A stretch of DNA of 64,000 bases, taken from Eutrigla gurnardus (lineage: Eukaryota; Chordata; Actinopteri; Perciformes; Triglidae). Position 1 is the first letter of the stretch; each line of letters begins with the position of its first letter. The notes beneath the pieces are model-generated. The model was not told where the DNA came from, ran no database searches, and saw nothing but the letters and a program-made list of their open reading frames with translations. The stretch spans positions 9,611,116 to 9,675,115 of the forward strand of contig OY741285.1 in assembly GCA_963514095.1 (NCBI GenBank), read 5' to 3'. Below, piece after piece: positions 13,201-23,000 of this stretch. The translations under genes were made by a program, and so were the position numbers.

Positions 13201-15800
13201 GGTGAATAATAAACTTTGATATCTCTTTGAGATTTGCTTGCTACACACACTTTCACCCTTTAAGATTTTATTATTTCTCTTTTCCCCTTTCTCTCCATCT
13301 TGTGTGCAGGTTATGGAAGAATGCCTTATGAAGCTCAGCCAGCTGGACTAAGCCCTGAAGCCAAATCTACTGGCCAATATGGTAAAGACTTGTCCCTGTC
13401 GTCCTCTCGTGGCTCCTCTTACAACACATTCTAGTTGGGATTTAATTATAACCAGATGTTTCGTGTGCGAAGGTGTAAGGAATGTTGTTTAGGTTTAGGA
13501 GTTAGATGACAAGAGGCCCAGTTGTAAATTAAACTTAGCTGTCTGTTGAGGCCCAGAGACATAAATTAGTGTTGTTTCTCTGTGTGTGTGTGTGTGTTAC
13601 AAACTAGCTATCGGAAGTAAAGCCCATATAAGGGAGTAACTAAGTATCTTTTTGCTCCTGAAATGGAAATAAATTTACTGAGGTGACAGCGAGAAGAAGG
13701 CTGATCAGGAAGGAGAGCTCTTTAAATGACAGACATGTGGGAGGGAGAGTTGGATTGCCTTAGATTCAAGGGCAAGAAAGGACTTCTCAGGTGGAACAGG
13801 TGCAGAGGTTTAAGGAACGACTGCCAGGGATTTGGAAGAACCGGATGTGGCCACACGGGTTTCGGACGTAGGCTTAATATCTGTTTAAATAAAGATCGTT
13901 CTCATTCTACCTGCCTGACTCCGAAGATTCATTTATCACCAATCTATGCATCGAAGAAACCACATCAACAAAAACAGATAGGATGAAAAGGAAAACCCCA
14001 GTTCACCTTGTGGCCACATATGTGATAACCTATAGCTTTTTCAAGGCTTTCAAAAAATCTAGTCAAAGAAACAAAATGCCTCAGACTGACATCCTCAAGC
14101 CATTCGATACAATATGTGTGCATTTTTTTTTTTTTTTATGTTGTCGTTTATTTAATCGTATATTTTCTTTCAGCTCCAGCCGGGTCACCACATCAGCCTG
14201 AACCCCTTGGATTTGGACAGAGCGGAAAATTAACAGGCAAATACGGTGAGACTCTGCAAACATGACAGCTGCCTTCTAATCGTCACTAGTTTGTTTATGT
14301 TGTTTGGTTTAACTTGTCGTGTGCTTTCCCACCGCTAAGGTGGGGGTGAAGTTCCGTATGCACCACAAGCTCTTGGTTTTGGGAGTGAAGCAAAGTCTTT
14401 TGGGAAATACGGTACAGTACATCCCTTTCTGTGCTCTTGTCATGCCAGTCATTTTGAGCATGTTACTAAATGATGGTTTCACATTTTTTTAAACAGATAA
14501 CCAGGGACCATACTTGTCACAGCCCCTTGAATCTGCTTCTGAAGGCAGATCTGATGGAGAATATGGTATTTATTTTCTTTATCGCTACTAATTACCTGAA
14601 CAGTTTGGTTAGAAATGCACTAACCCTGAATATTTTTGCCTTAAACAGATGTAGCTAGCGTTCCTTATGAGGCCCTACCGCTTGAGCCAGATTCAGCTGG
14701 AAAATCTTACGGTAGGTCAGGGAAAGAGGTTTGTTTTTGAGAGATGTTCAACACAAATTTGCTGCAGATCCCAGTCTCTTATCTTGTGTTTATTTTCTCC
14801 TGAACTCTTAGTGAATGGAGATGTACCGTCACCAGCAGTCGAAGGCGATCGATACGGTAGGAACATAGTATTTCTGCATCGCGGTCTCCTGTCACTCAAC
14901 GGCATTCACCTGATGTTTAACTGTTTGTCACTTTCAGAAAATGTGGGCTACATAAATGGACAAGTGCAGCCGGAAGGTAAAAGTAGGACATTGATTCAAG
15001 GAGCAGTGTGTAGGATTTAGAGGCATCAAGAGGTGAGGTTGCACATTGCAACCAACCCGAATGATTGACCTCTCACTCCCCCTCCCCCTTTTAAAGTGCG
15101 TAAAAATGTGACAGGCCCTCTCTAGAACCAGTATTCTGTGCTGCCATAGTAAATTGGCGGACTCGGTGAAGAGGACCAGCTCCCCATGTAGATATGAAGA
15201 GCCCATTCGAAGCTAACACAATCCTCCCTAAATCCTACACACTGTTCCTTTAAGTGCATATATGGTGCATAGACAATAAATAACCCCCTACATCCTGCCT
15301 CTCACTCCCTAGTTGTTGCATTTCCTGCAGCTCCCACTCCCAGCCCCACCCAGGTCTACCCCTCCGTCCCCTCCTATCTGCCTGTGGAGTCCTTCACACC
15401 TGATGTGGTGCCTGGAGCTGGTGTTGAGGACCTGGCTGACCCTGAGGGCGCTGCTGGCCTCGCCTTTGACTCGTCACCCGCTGCAGAAATGCAGGGCGGG
15501 GCTCAGGTGCCTGAGCAACCAGATGACCTGCTTCATCATCAGCAGATGCCACGTCAGATACACATTCAGCAGCATCTCAAACTGCATTTTCACCCTCAAG
15601 GCAAGTCCTGGAGAGGGCAACGCCCTGTACTATAAAGCAGGACGGGCTCTTCCATGTGAACAGATGAAACATAATTAATATTACAAGATATATAAGTCAT
15701 TTGAAAACTATCAAGTAACGGTTGAAGTGTTTCTTTTCTTTCTTTAGGAGCAAAGAATGGCAAATATGATTTGAATGGCTTCTTTGGGAATAGTGGCTAG
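1242..15800 (+). CDS. cmn: Calymmin-like Gly/Tyr-rich extracellular matrix protein, 51 coding exons
   Basis: Secreted repetitive matrix protein; calymmin is known from the zebrafish notochord sheath. Coding exons: 1242-1308, 3105-3149, 3266-3319, 3394-3453, 3666-3716, 3820-3870, 4133-4183, 4463-4513, 4717-4752, 4829-4879, 4968-5027, 5106-5165, 5234-5281, 5364-5444, 5532-5579, 5673-5720, 5807-5851, 6123-6164, 6277-6318, 6401-6448, 6600-6653, 6787-6879, 7017-7064, 7156-7575, 8266-8553, 9653-9709, 9856-9909, 10166-10210, 10311-10361, 10728-10775, 10900-10938, 11040-11102, 11273-11311, 11498-11542, 11622-11660, 11798-11854, 12077-12145, 12261-12329, 12469-12534, 12701-12757, 12953-13003, 13130-13201, 13310-13381, 14174-14245, 14340-14411, 14497-14565, 14649-14711, 14812-14856, 14938-14976, 15331-15600, 15748-15800. 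Together they give 3,618 nt, about 1,205 aa. Exon 1 is a signal peptide beginning MPGRLLLQSVVILWLVQAAH. Typical repeats read GYGAGTGVPNGNG or GYNAAAGVPAGNGAKPNG; later exons are longer and often end in KYG. Two large exons (7156-7575, 8266-8553) are rich in Pro, Ala, Glu and Lys. Every exon starts and ends in phase 1. The calymmin name rests on repeat style and the fish context; another elastin- or fibroin-like matrix gene is possible. Confidence 0.78.
7576..8265 (+). other. GC-AG intron 24 of the calymmin-like gene
   Basis: The 140-codon exon 7156-7575 ends CTCAAG and is followed by GCAAGT, the consensus for the minor GC donor class, at 7576. With a GC donor the exon keeps the phase-1 boundary shared by every other exon and joins in frame to GT TAT GTG at 8266. 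Without splicing, translation stops at TAG 7581-7583. Confidence 0.85.
9058..9396. repeat. Dispersed percomorph-type short repeat
   Basis: This intronic segment resembles a repeat I know from many percomorph genomes (GGAGACATTTTGGG near one end, GTGGTATCAATC and CTAACTCTC near the other). It holds an exact internal 14-bp inverted pair: GACTGGAAACAAGG at 9134-9147 and its reverse complement at 9274-9287. I see no coding capacity. The ends are approximate. Confidence 0.55.
13474..13985 (+). mobile_element. Possible solo-LTR-like insertion in an intron
   Basis: The unusually long intron 13382-14173 holds a GT microsatellite at about 13580-13598, a TATA-like ATATAAGG near 13626-13633, and an AATAAA at 13888-13893 followed by a TC-rich stretch. 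That order suits a retroviral-type LTR. I could not fix TG/CA ends or a clean target duplication, and no second copy or internal coding region is present. Ends are tentative. Confidence 0.25.
14998..15251. mobile_element. MITE-like element with 23-24 bp terminal inverted repeats
   Basis: The left end (14998-15020) and the reverse complement of the right end (15228-15251) match almost base for base across the core CAGTGTGTAGGATTTAG, with one G/A difference seen. The element is about 254 bp, non-coding, and lies in the intron between exons 14938-14976 and 15331-15600. The terminal sequence is one I know as a common non-autonomous transposon in perch-like fishes. A target duplication is not obvious. 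Confidence 0.75.
15601..15747 (+). other. GC-AG intron 50 of the calymmin-like gene
   Basis: Exon 15331-15600 also ends CCTCAAG followed by GCAAGT. Splicing to the acceptor at 15747 gives the final exon, which ends GFFGNSG and then TAG at 15798-15800. This is the second GC donor in the same gene, in an almost identical sequence context to the one at 7576. Confidence 0.85.
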
Positions 15801-16271
15801 CAAGGTAAGAACAGAATCGAACTTAAAGATGATAATTGTCAGTTTGCCAACAGCTGTACAACCACCCACCACATCTTTCTCCATACAGGTTCACCCTGCA
15901 GACAACGACAAGCATCTTTTTCTGCCGTTGTATATTATTTTTGAATGTTTCGTAATTGCATGTTAATTTTATTTTCTTCTGTCTGTCGAGTAGTCCTGGT
16001 ATTTTTCTGTTTGTTTGTAGAGATAAAACAGCATGTGTATATTTTTATGCAACCTGCATAAACCTTTTTTTGTCCTGCACTTACTGCTCACTGTACAGGC
16101 AGAGAATTTGTTGTTGGAGAAATGAAGTTTGTCTGCTGCATATAGTCGGTGTTTTTTATCATCTCGGAATAATCCTAGAAAACATAATTCAGTCTAATTT
16201 ATTTTTGCATGGGAGAGGGATTTTTTTTTTTTTTTTTTACATCTGTTTATTACTGTACAGAATTGTGAATG

Positions 16272-16277
16272 AATAAA
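16272..16277 (+). terminator. Poly(A) signal, calymmin-like gene
   Basis: AATAAA about 470 nt after the TAG at 15798-15800, in AT-rich 3' UTR sequence that includes a T-homopolymer near 16220-16238. A donor-like AGGTAAGA lies just after the stop codon, so a 3' UTR intron is possible. Confidence 0.6.
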
Positions 16278-16853
16278 ACCATCAGTGAATATGAAATCAC
16301 ACATTTGTGTTTCTGTACATTTAGCATGCTACGGCATAAAGCCAAAACCCATTAATATCTAAATGTACATGCTAAGGCATAAGTGCCAGTGAATCAGTGT
16401 AATTAAGAAAACCAACCCCCTCTTTAAGTGTTGTAATCCCCAGATCTTCCTGATTACAACACGGTTGTATGTGAGAATGTGGAACATGAGTGCACTCTAT
16501 AATCAGGGAAATACAGAATACACCTAACTATGTTGATGTGTGAGTAGTTTATGAGCCATGACGAGGAGCAGCTGTGGTAGTGGACATGGCTTGTTATGAG
16601 GATTACTCCAGCTTAGGGATAAGATCCCTTTGCTGATTGGTCCTCCTCAAAGCATGCCACTTGGCTAGCTCAACAGGTTGCTAGTCTTGGAATTACACCT
16701 GTCCAATGATGGATTTCAAGGAGCAGAGTTTCCGGCTGCTTGCGGTCACGAAGGTGCCTCAGAGTTCTGAGTGTGGCCTCGATTTAGCATGTAAATGTTG
16801 AGGAAACCTGCACAGTCAACTAAATGTGAGGGCATCGGCTGCAGAAAGTCGTG
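16278..16853. promoter_or_regulatory. Spacer between the calymmin-like gene and paqr4
   Basis: This short spacer between two genes on the same strand must hold the paqr4 promoter and 5' UTR. I see no TATA box close to the ATG and no coding exon. The near-duplicate phrases TGTACATTTAGCATGCTA and AAATGTACATGCTAAGGC (about 16314-16378) form a small local repeat. Confidence 0.4.
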
Positions 16854-19250
16854 ATGGCGCTTTGCAAAGGGCCGCGGCTGTTGGACTTTGCAAAGACCCC
16901 TCAACACCTTCAGTTCAACAAATATGTCCTGACGGGTTACCGGCCAGTGGCCACGGCTCCAGAATGCCTCAGGAGCCTCTTCTACGTGCACAATGAGCTG
17001 GGGAACATTTACACCCATGGTGAGTCCTGGAAATAACTGCATGTCTTTTGCTTAAAACTGCTATTCTAAGTGTCATAAGTGTCAATCTGGAGTACGTCTA
17101 AAATTGTCAATTAGTGTTTTTATCAGTCTGATTTATCCCATTATATATATTTTAAAGGTGAAATAGGAAAATGCTTCCCACCATGTGTATCATACAGGTG
17201 ATGCACATGCGAAACGGGTGACAGCTGTCCACTACTCTCACTTGTGGCCAGTTACAAGCAAACTCCGTGTAATGAGGATATGTGGCATTAGCTGTAATCT
17301 GCCCCGGGAATCCCTGTCCTGGAAATATCCTACCGTTAACAAGGTCTTCAGGTGTGTGGTGAGCTGCCACTCTTCAGCTGTAAATACCAGCATCACAACC
17401 GGGAAAAGCATCCTGGAAATACATGTTTGCATGAATTGCAATAATTTGCAAAATGACAGTATGTTGACATATTTTTTTTTAAATATGTGCTTTTGATGTA
17501 AGACATGCAAATCTCCCCAAATGTTTTCTAAAATGAGTAAAAATGTTAGAATCCACTGTGCATGAGCTTAAACTACCACAACCTTGAACTTCTTTCAAGA
17601 GCATCTTCCCTGCGCTCCATTTCCTCCGTGGCTATCCGATAAGTTCATTAAGACTAACACTCTTATTAAGAGTATTAGCTGTAGAGTGTTGCCTGTGTTT
17701 CCCAATGCATGTAGCCAACAGTAGCAATGTATTTCACATTGTTCCTGGTAAAGACACAAAGGAAACCATTCTGTTAAATTCCTCTTATTGCTCTGCATGG
17801 TGATCTTCTACAAGTGGTCGATATAAAAATATGGTGTCATAAACGTTGTACAAAACTTTTGAACATACTGAAAAAATAAGTCTCCTATAACAATACTAAA
17901 GGGTCTATAATAAGAGGGTTTTACTAAGGATTCATATCTTCTTTCCCCCTTTCAACTCCTCATCTTCACCCCAGGAGTCCCTTTTTTCCTTTTTTTGGTG
18001 CTGCTGCCTTTTAGCATCCCCTGGATGGAAGTGGACAGTGTCTGGATCTGTGTGGTCCACTACCTGGCCTGCCTCAGCCCCACCGTGGGCTCGGTGGTCT
18101 ACCATGTGTTCATGAACCACGTGGGAGGAGAACATGTGTACGACACCCTGCTCTCCCTCGACATGTTTGGAGTCTGCCTCGTTAACACCCTGGGTAGGTC
18201 CATGATACTAATTGGCTCTCAAAAGAGTGTGACGTCTGAAATTCTACTCGCCGCTAACCAGAGCTGTCAAATCTGGCTGATTAATCTTAATTCAAGTTCC
18301 ACTCTCAGGCTTTTTGAGCTTTTGACTGTCTTCATCAGCCTCAGTTGTCTGATAAAGAATGTGAGATGCAGTTGAAAAGGAAAAGATATTAAGTGGACTT
18401 CGGAGTAAGATTACTTTCGATACCGTTTCCAAGATCAAGAATGAACGTTCGCACTCTGTTTTAAAGTCTTTGAGGCGAGTGTCATGTCTTCATAAGCAAA
18501 TAACTAAAGTCTTTCTCACCTCAATAATAATTTTCTGTTTGCTATCTTAGAATAGTGAATAGAAACATTTAGTTAATTATGAACAGAGCCAGGCAGTTTC
18601 CAGGCTTTATGAAGACTTATATTTACCAGCATTATTTTACAACGTCAAAACTTAAGGCTTGGTGATTTGAATATTTTTCCTTCAAGTCTCACAACGCTCA
18701 AGTCCAAGTAAATCCACACCTGACTCCAGTCCAGGTCTCAAGTCTACGACCTTGATAAGTCAAGAACATCTGACCTAAGTTTAATTCCACTGCTATATCT
18801 TCCCTCATGTCACCAGGTGCACTTCCCATCATCCACATCACCCTTCTTTGCTACCCCGCCATGCGAGAGACGGCCTTGCTGGTCTACGTCCTCCTGTCGG
18901 TTTACGGCATCTACTGCGCCACCACGGCCCGTACCAACATCCTGCGCCTGCAGGCTTTCCTCTGGCAGGCCCTGTTCCGCTTCAGCCTCTTCCTGTTCCG
19001 GGTGTTCGGCAGCGGGGTGGGCAGCCCCAACTCCCTGCGCCTCTTTGTCATCATGGACTCTCTGGCTGTAGTGGGCGGGCTGGTCAACATCATCCAGATA
19101 CCTGAACGCTTCGTCCCAGGCCTGTTTGACAACTGGGGCAACAGCCACCAGATAATGCATGTCATGGTTATTTGCTCAATCATCTACTTGCATTGGGGCA
19201 CGCTGGAGGATTTAGCCTGGATTAAGACCTACCAGTGTCCTGCTGAGTGA
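16854..19250 (+). CDS. paqr4: Progestin and adipoQ receptor family member 4 (PAQR4)
   Basis: Seven-transmembrane PAQR-superfamily protein of internal membranes, related to adiponectin receptors and alkaline ceramidases. Three coding exons (16854-17019, 17975-18193, 18817-19250) join to 819 nt, 272 aa plus stop, close to the roughly 273 aa of human PAQR4. The N-terminus has the family block HLQFNKYVLTGYRP followed by LRSLFYVHNELGNIYTHG. Exon 2 carries a hydrophobic segment and GSVVYHVF; exon 3 carries the late WGNSHQIMH block. The His residues in GSVVYH and SHQIMH fit the zinc-site positions conserved in PAQR proteins. Both introns are phase 1. ATG 16854 was chosen because it starts the conserved block. 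A likely poly(A) signal AATAAA lies at 19595-19600. The introns hold no exon or mobile element I recognise. Confidence 0.95.
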
Positions 19251-19966
19251 TGGGAAGTGCATTAGATGCACACGTACGTACACTCAAGGCTACGCTGATA
19301 GAAAATGAGATTTAGGTTTCAATGAGAACGGAGAAGTAAAGATTATGAAGAAAGGCAAGTTGATCTAAAATGCACTTTAGTGTTAGCTGCTGTAATTCTT
19401 CATAAGGAAGTTTGCAATGACATTTTGCCAGAGCAGAATTTACAGTGTTGTAACTGTGGAACTCAACTAACAATGTACTGAATTAAAAATCCTGAGCATA
19501 CTTGATTTTTAGTTTGTTGAAATGCAGTAGTTTTGGGTCGTTACCCATAACCAAAGTAGTTTTTAAATTTTTTTTTGACTGAATAATTGTATTTAATAAA
19601 TTATATATTTTTACATCTCGCAACATGCATTTCATTTCATTCATAATGAGGATGGTTGATGTGACAAAGTGAAAAAACAAGTGGTTGAATGCTTGTGATG
19701 TTTAATTGGAAGAGAGATATACTGTATATACATTCAGAAATTATTATTTTTTTTGCTATTGGTCAAAATTGTATTTCATTTGAAGCTACAACAAATGCTA
19801 CCTTCCTTTTCAATGGCATGCTGAACCTGCACTTTCAAACCAAAGGCACCAAAAACAGCATAAAGGGGTTTGAAACGATAGCCTCTTGAGGAGGGGTTGT
19901 GTAGATTAGACTTGAAAGAGTTGTGGATGTTTCAAAGGTGGAATACATTGAGTATTACACAGCTGT

Positions 19967-19972
19967 TTTATT
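19967..19972 (-). terminator. Poly(A) signal for pelo
   Basis: AATAAA on the minus strand about 100 nt past the pelo stop codon. The convergent paqr4 signal is at 19595-19600, so under 400 bp separate the two predicted 3' ends. Confidence 0.55.
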
Positions 19973-20070
19973 GTTTTACAACACAGTGACTCAATGCATT
20001 CTTGTGTTATCTGCAACGCTGGACGACCTTCCTCTTCCTTCTCCAGAGCTCTCTGCTCCACTTCTGCGGA

Positions 20071-23000
20071 TCAGTCTTCATCTGAGCTGCTGTCATCCTC
20101 GGGCTCTGATAGGTCGGCAATGGGAAACCGCAAAATGGCAGCCACTCCACTCAGCTGAGTCAGTTCTGAGGAGACGGTCGAGGATAAATCAAAAGGTGAC
20201 GGTACACAGCTGATTTTCTTTGTAAGTATGTAAAATGCAAAACGTGTTTTTATCAATCAAAAAGGACAATGTGGACTTTTCCCTGCTAATAGGAATACAT
20301 TCCACACATTTAGTCCACAACAATACCCACAATGCATTTTGGTGAAGAACAAAACAAATACAAATTTCTACAACTTACGTTCACCAGACACGTGAAGGCT
20401 TGAGAATATTCTGCATGAAAAAGAGAGAAAATGTATGAGGCAGATGCTTGGCAAAGGATATTCTGACATCTTTTAAAGGATAACTGGTACCTGACATTGC
20501 CGCCATTGTCTCTCACGTTGTCCACCAATCGCACGTAGCGACTCCTCGTGGGGATGTCCTGATGTCTGCACGTACAGATGGAGACACATTAAAACATACA
20601 CTGTTAACCTGACAAGTGTGTCTGTAAAAACAAACACACACTGTGTATTTCAAATAGATAACCTGAAGAGGGACTCAGTATGTACCTGAACAGCTTATCG
20701 CTTATCAGCAAGGTGTCGACGGCGAGGGCATCAGCAGCTTTCTCCACATGAGCTAGTCTGCGACGACGCAAAATACAAAGGTTGTTGATTATCGGTGTGA
20801 ATGAAGACTCCTTTTGACTATTCTAGTCCATGATAACTCACCCATAGAAGGCCCTGTCACACTCATGCTGGAGCATCTTGTAGAAATCTTCCAGGGCTCT
20901 CACCTCTCCCGCTGCCTGAAATAAACATTTATACCAGTTAGACACTTTCTTTTTTCTTAATTTGAGGTTATGAGATGATAAAACAAGCAGGACACATAGT
21001 CACCTTGGTATCAGAAAGCCTACTAGTCACAGTCGGGTCCGAGAGGATTTCTGCAAAACAACAAGCACTTCCAGTTTTCACCTTGTGATACGTTTTGGTT
21101 GTTTTATTCGAGGGGCCCACCAGCTCGTACCTTTGAGTGAGTACTTATGACCCGATGACGAGTGGACCAGCATGAATTTGGGTCGATTCTCCAGCAGGAT
21201 CTTGTTGTCATGTCGCACCGCCTCTTTAAAGAGGTAGGTGATGAACTGGTCCTTTACAAACCCTGGACTGGCGACCAGCATGCACTTCACCACTAGTAGG
21301 GTGGCAGGGAAGAGAAATCAAAACTCATGTTTAATTCAATAGAAACCACAACAATGGCATACAAAAGACATACAGTTCAGTAGATGAGAGGCTCACAGTA
21401 AAGCGTCAAATGTGGGGGGGAACAACAATTTCTAAAAAGGGAGAAGTGTGTGACACAAAACAGGAACATGCTGTATGTGTGTACATGTGTGTGTTGTAGT
21501 GTAAGCAGCACTACCATCGAAATTGATGTGGCGAAGAATTGCCTGCATCACAGCCTCATAGAACCTCTCCAGGGCCTGCAAAGGTAGATCAGCATGACAA
21601 ATACAGCAGCTCAGAAATACTGAGGGACAGCTTACCAGTTATAGAAAGCTGACCTACCTTCTCATGCTGAGTGCAGCTTCCCCTCCTCTTGCGAGGAATG
21701 GTGAGCTCCACTTTTGCACGGAGCAGGGTCATAGCGGGGGTCACCAGCACCAAGTTGGCCAGGCCCTCCTGCATTACCACAGCTGCCACATCAGCCTTCT
21801 GGGTTGCATCACATGCCTGCTCTAAAAGGCGGACAAGGCAAAGATAAGTGTGCGGTCGTGGGTTCTTTGTGATGTAATACATTACTGGCAACTGTAGTTG
21901 AGTTATTACCGAGAATATCAAAATCACTTTCTACTGCAAGGTATTGTGGTGAAGATTGCAGCAGCAATGACTCAATGGTCCGCCTCCAAATACATGAACC
22001 CCATCTGTGAGTTAATTCCTTCCCGTTTCTCCCCATTCCGTTCCCATGGCAACACACTCTTTTTTTGGCAATGTAAATAAACGAACAAGAAAACTGTGGC
22101 TTTTCTGTAAAACAAAACCTCCTCATATGTCACCCATCAGTCAGGCAATGCAGTCATAAGTAGCTTTTAAGCCAACTCATGATCATTGGCATGTACAGCC
22201 TGGCACCAATGTAACGCAGCGGGCATAATAAGAGGTCAAAACAAGAACATCCAACCTGGAATTCTTCAAGCAAAGGGATTTAAATTACTCAATAATAGTG
22301 TTTTATTTCTGTGGTTTGGTTCACTTAGTTCAGTAGAGGAAAAATGCCATTCACACTGGGGCGCTCATCTAATAACTGCACCAAGAATGGATGAAATGTC
22401 TTAATCCTCTTTCAAAATAACTGTTGGCAGTGTGTTAGAAGTGTGTGAATTACTTAGAAGAAATAAGTCTAACATGTAGTTTTATGTGTACAGAGGAGAA
22501 GATGCTGAGATTCTGACAGCTGAGTGTACAGTTGTGAAAGCCCAAGTCTGGTAAACAAGATACCATATGAGCCCATGTGATTACAATGGGTCCATGCGAG
22601 TCCTGGCTGACGTGCAAGTGGGAGGTGTGGGATTAAATGAACCAAACACAGGAATGAGACAAAGCAATATTTTTCCGCTGTGATTATTCGGACCCAAACC
22701 AAACAAACTGTCCACTCAGTCAAATGTAAACAGTAACACCTGCTTACCGATTCTATCGAGCACAACGCTGTCCCAGCTCTTTTTAGCCAGAGTGAATTTC
22801 CTGTTGAGCTCGAGCTCGATAGTGTGGTAAGCTCCCATCTGATGAATGGAGAAGAGAATATCAACAACAACTTACATCAAACGAGAGTTATCATTAAGAC
22901 AAATGAATAATGTGGCTCGACAATGACCCAAAAACTGTAGCAAAAAGGACAGGTTTCTGATTATGGAAACAATATTTAGATCTTTGTGCATGAAAAAGAA

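Noticed and set aside
13726..13986. Open frame with GFGRTGCGHTGFGR that looks like another Gly repeat exon
   Set aside because: No acceptor/donor pair gives a phase 1-1 exon without a stop, and it lies in the suspected LTR-like insertion.
3105..15800. Array of short repeated units at irregular spacing, considered as a CRISPR or tandem satellite
   Set aside because: The units are splice-bounded exons in one reading frame with unrelated introns between them, in a eukaryotic gene.
18810..19183. Long minus-strand open frames opposite paqr4 exon 3
   Set aside because: They are shadows of a GC-rich, well-conserved coding exon on the other strand.
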